From positions 105,668 through 169,667 of the forward strand of contig JAFUNK010000004.1 of NCBI GenBank assembly GCA_017482205.1: 64,000 bases of DNA. The letters are read 5' to 3'. Made by a program: the position numbers and the translations under genes. This document shows positions 63,228-64,000 of the stretch, one piece after another (the first letter of the stretch is position 1; each line of letters begins with the position of its first letter). The notes beneath the pieces are model-generated. The model did no database searches. It was not told the origin of the DNA and saw only the letters and a program-made list of their open reading frames with translations. This DNA comes from Lachnospiraceae bacterium (GTDB taxonomy: Bacteria; Bacillota; Clostridia; Lachnospirales; Lachnospiraceae).

Positions 63228-63605
63228 ATGGAAGAGAAGAATATTTACGTATTACAGGAGAATGAAAATATTGGCGCAGTACAGATTGCGGATGACGTGG
63301 TAGTGATGATTGCGGGACTGGCAACCAGAGAAGTAGAAGGTGTATCCGCTATGGTCGGCAATGTGACAGGTGAACTGATGAGTAAGGTTGGCGTAAAGAA
63401 TCTGGCAAAGGGCGTTAAAGTAGATATTTTAGGCAAGGATGTTACGGTGGATTTGGCTGTAAATGTAGAATACGGCTACAATATTCCTGCTGTGAGCCAG
63501 AAGATTCAGGCAAAGGTAAAAAGTGCTATTGAGAATATGACCGGTTTAAATGTTGTAGATGTAAATATCCGTATTGCCGGTGTGAATATGCAGAAGAGTA
63601 AATAA
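63228..63605 (+). CDS. Asp23/Gls24 family envelope stress protein
   Basis: 125 residues from the ATG at 63228 (AGAAGGAGAGA ahead; an ATG at 63225 sits too close). The sequence IADDVVVMIAGLATREVEGV followed by VKVDILGKDVTVDLAVNVEYG and NVVDVNIRIAGVN is typical of the family. It is cytosolic and membrane-associated, linked to envelope stress. It precedes nusB, the common clostridial order. Confidence 0.93.
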   Translation: MEEKNIYVLQENENIGAVQIADDVVVMIAGLATREVEGVSAMVGNVTGELMSKVGVKNLAKGVKVDILGKDVTVDLAVNVEYGYNIPAVSQKIQAKVKSAIENMTGLNVVDVNIRIAGVNMQKSK

Positions 63606-63617
63606 ACGAGGACTGAT

Positions 63618-64000
63618 ATGGGAAGACGAGAACTGAGAGAACAGATTTTTCTTTTGCTGTTCCGTGTAGAATTTAATGAACTGTCCGACATGCCGGAGCA
63701 GATGCAGCTTTTTTTGGCTGATGAGGAAACCGTGCGCAAGCAGGCAGATGCGGACTACATTACAAAAAAGTACGATAAGATTATGGAGAAGCTGTCTGAC
63801 ATTGACGAACAGTTAGAGCAGAAGGCAGAGAACTGGAACGTTGCCCGTATGGGTAAAGTGGAACTTACCATTCTCAGACTGGCTTTGTATGAGATAATGT
63901 ATGATGAAGATGTACCGGCAGGCGTTGCCATCAATGAGGCAGTGGAGCTGGCAAAGAAATTCGGGCAGGAAAGCTCCGGTTCCTTTGTAAATGCAGTGCT
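63618..64000 (+). CDS. nusB: Transcription antitermination factor NusB (partial)
   Basis: About 127 codons run off the right edge. [20 protein letters not shown] and [18 protein letters not shown] with [24 protein letters not shown] are standard NusB helices. It binds boxA RNA with NusE during rRNA transcription. It starts 12 bp after the Asp23 gene. The last few residues are missing. Confidence 0.95.
   Translation, partial: MGRRELREQIFLLLFRVEFNELSDMPEQMQLFLADEETVRKQADADYITKKYDKIMEKLSDIDEQLEQKAENWNVARMGKVELTILRLALYEIMYDEDVPAGVAINEAVELAKKFGQESSGSFVNAV

Overview
The window reads as chromosomal DNA of a spore-forming Clostridia bacterium, most likely a Lachnospiraceae member. The support is a complete spoIIIAA-AH operon, the Gram-positive exosortase G (XrtG) cluster, clostridial rubrerythrin, Asp23-nusB order, AT-rich DNA, strong AGGAGG-type ribosome binding sites and TTGACA/TATAAT-type promoters. 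The species cannot be named from the sequence alone.

Layout. 1-4.8 kb: the exosortase G locus (exosortase, glycosyltransferase, 6-pyruvoyl-tetrahydropterin-synthase-like protein) and a convergent PTPS-related membrane protein. 5.1-7.4 kb: a hybrid sensor kinase. 7.5-8.9 kb: a GC-richer beta-helix lipoprotein on the minus strand. 9.0-41.1 kb: a continuous accessory island, nearly all on the plus strand, rich in defence-type genes. 41.3-53.4 kb: housekeeping genes (LMW phosphatase, a Gx-transporter/NusG-II/ApbE flavin cluster, plsC, a GH2 glycosidase, rubrerythrin, trpS, rpsO, pnp, a glycyl-radical domain). 53.6-58.9 kb: the spoIIIA operon. 59.0-64.0 kb: deoB, prfC, a transglutaminase-like lipoprotein, asp23 and a truncated nusB.

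The island is modular. (a) An AAA-ATPase/PD-(D/E)XK protein and an N-terminally truncated SF1 helicase-nuclease lie between two ~335-bp imperfect direct repeats; the left copy is the stranded 3' end of the helicase. (b) A membrane protein, a KAP-type P-loop NTPase and a small membrane protein follow, and the NTPase pair is bracketed by a 74-bp direct repeat. (c) Next come an unrecognised protein and three proteins carrying HEPN-like motifs. Between the first two of these sits a tRNA-like element with intact acceptor, D and T arms but an anticodon arm extended by about 22 nt. (d) An HTH-DUF3990 (ADP-ribosyltransferase-like) fusion and partner look like a self-regulated toxin-antitoxin pair behind a palindromic operator. 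(e) A large membrane/helical-repeat protein. (f) A cassette of HNH nuclease, MazG-like NTP pyrophosphohydrolase, PLD-helicase-DUF3427 and Nudix hydrolase. (g) RecQ, a small unknown and an AAA/DUF4143 ATPase. (h) A complete, overlapping four-gene Wadjet (JetABCD) system that looks like type III.

The best candidate for something undescribed is 18.8-21.8 kb: the HEPN-like proteins around the tRNA-like RNA, possibly working with the KAP NTPase and membrane proteins just upstream. No integrase, transposase, rRNA or CRISPR array was found. One 113-bp palindromic MITE-like element with TA ends and several unexplained repeat arrays occur between rubrerythrin and pnp.
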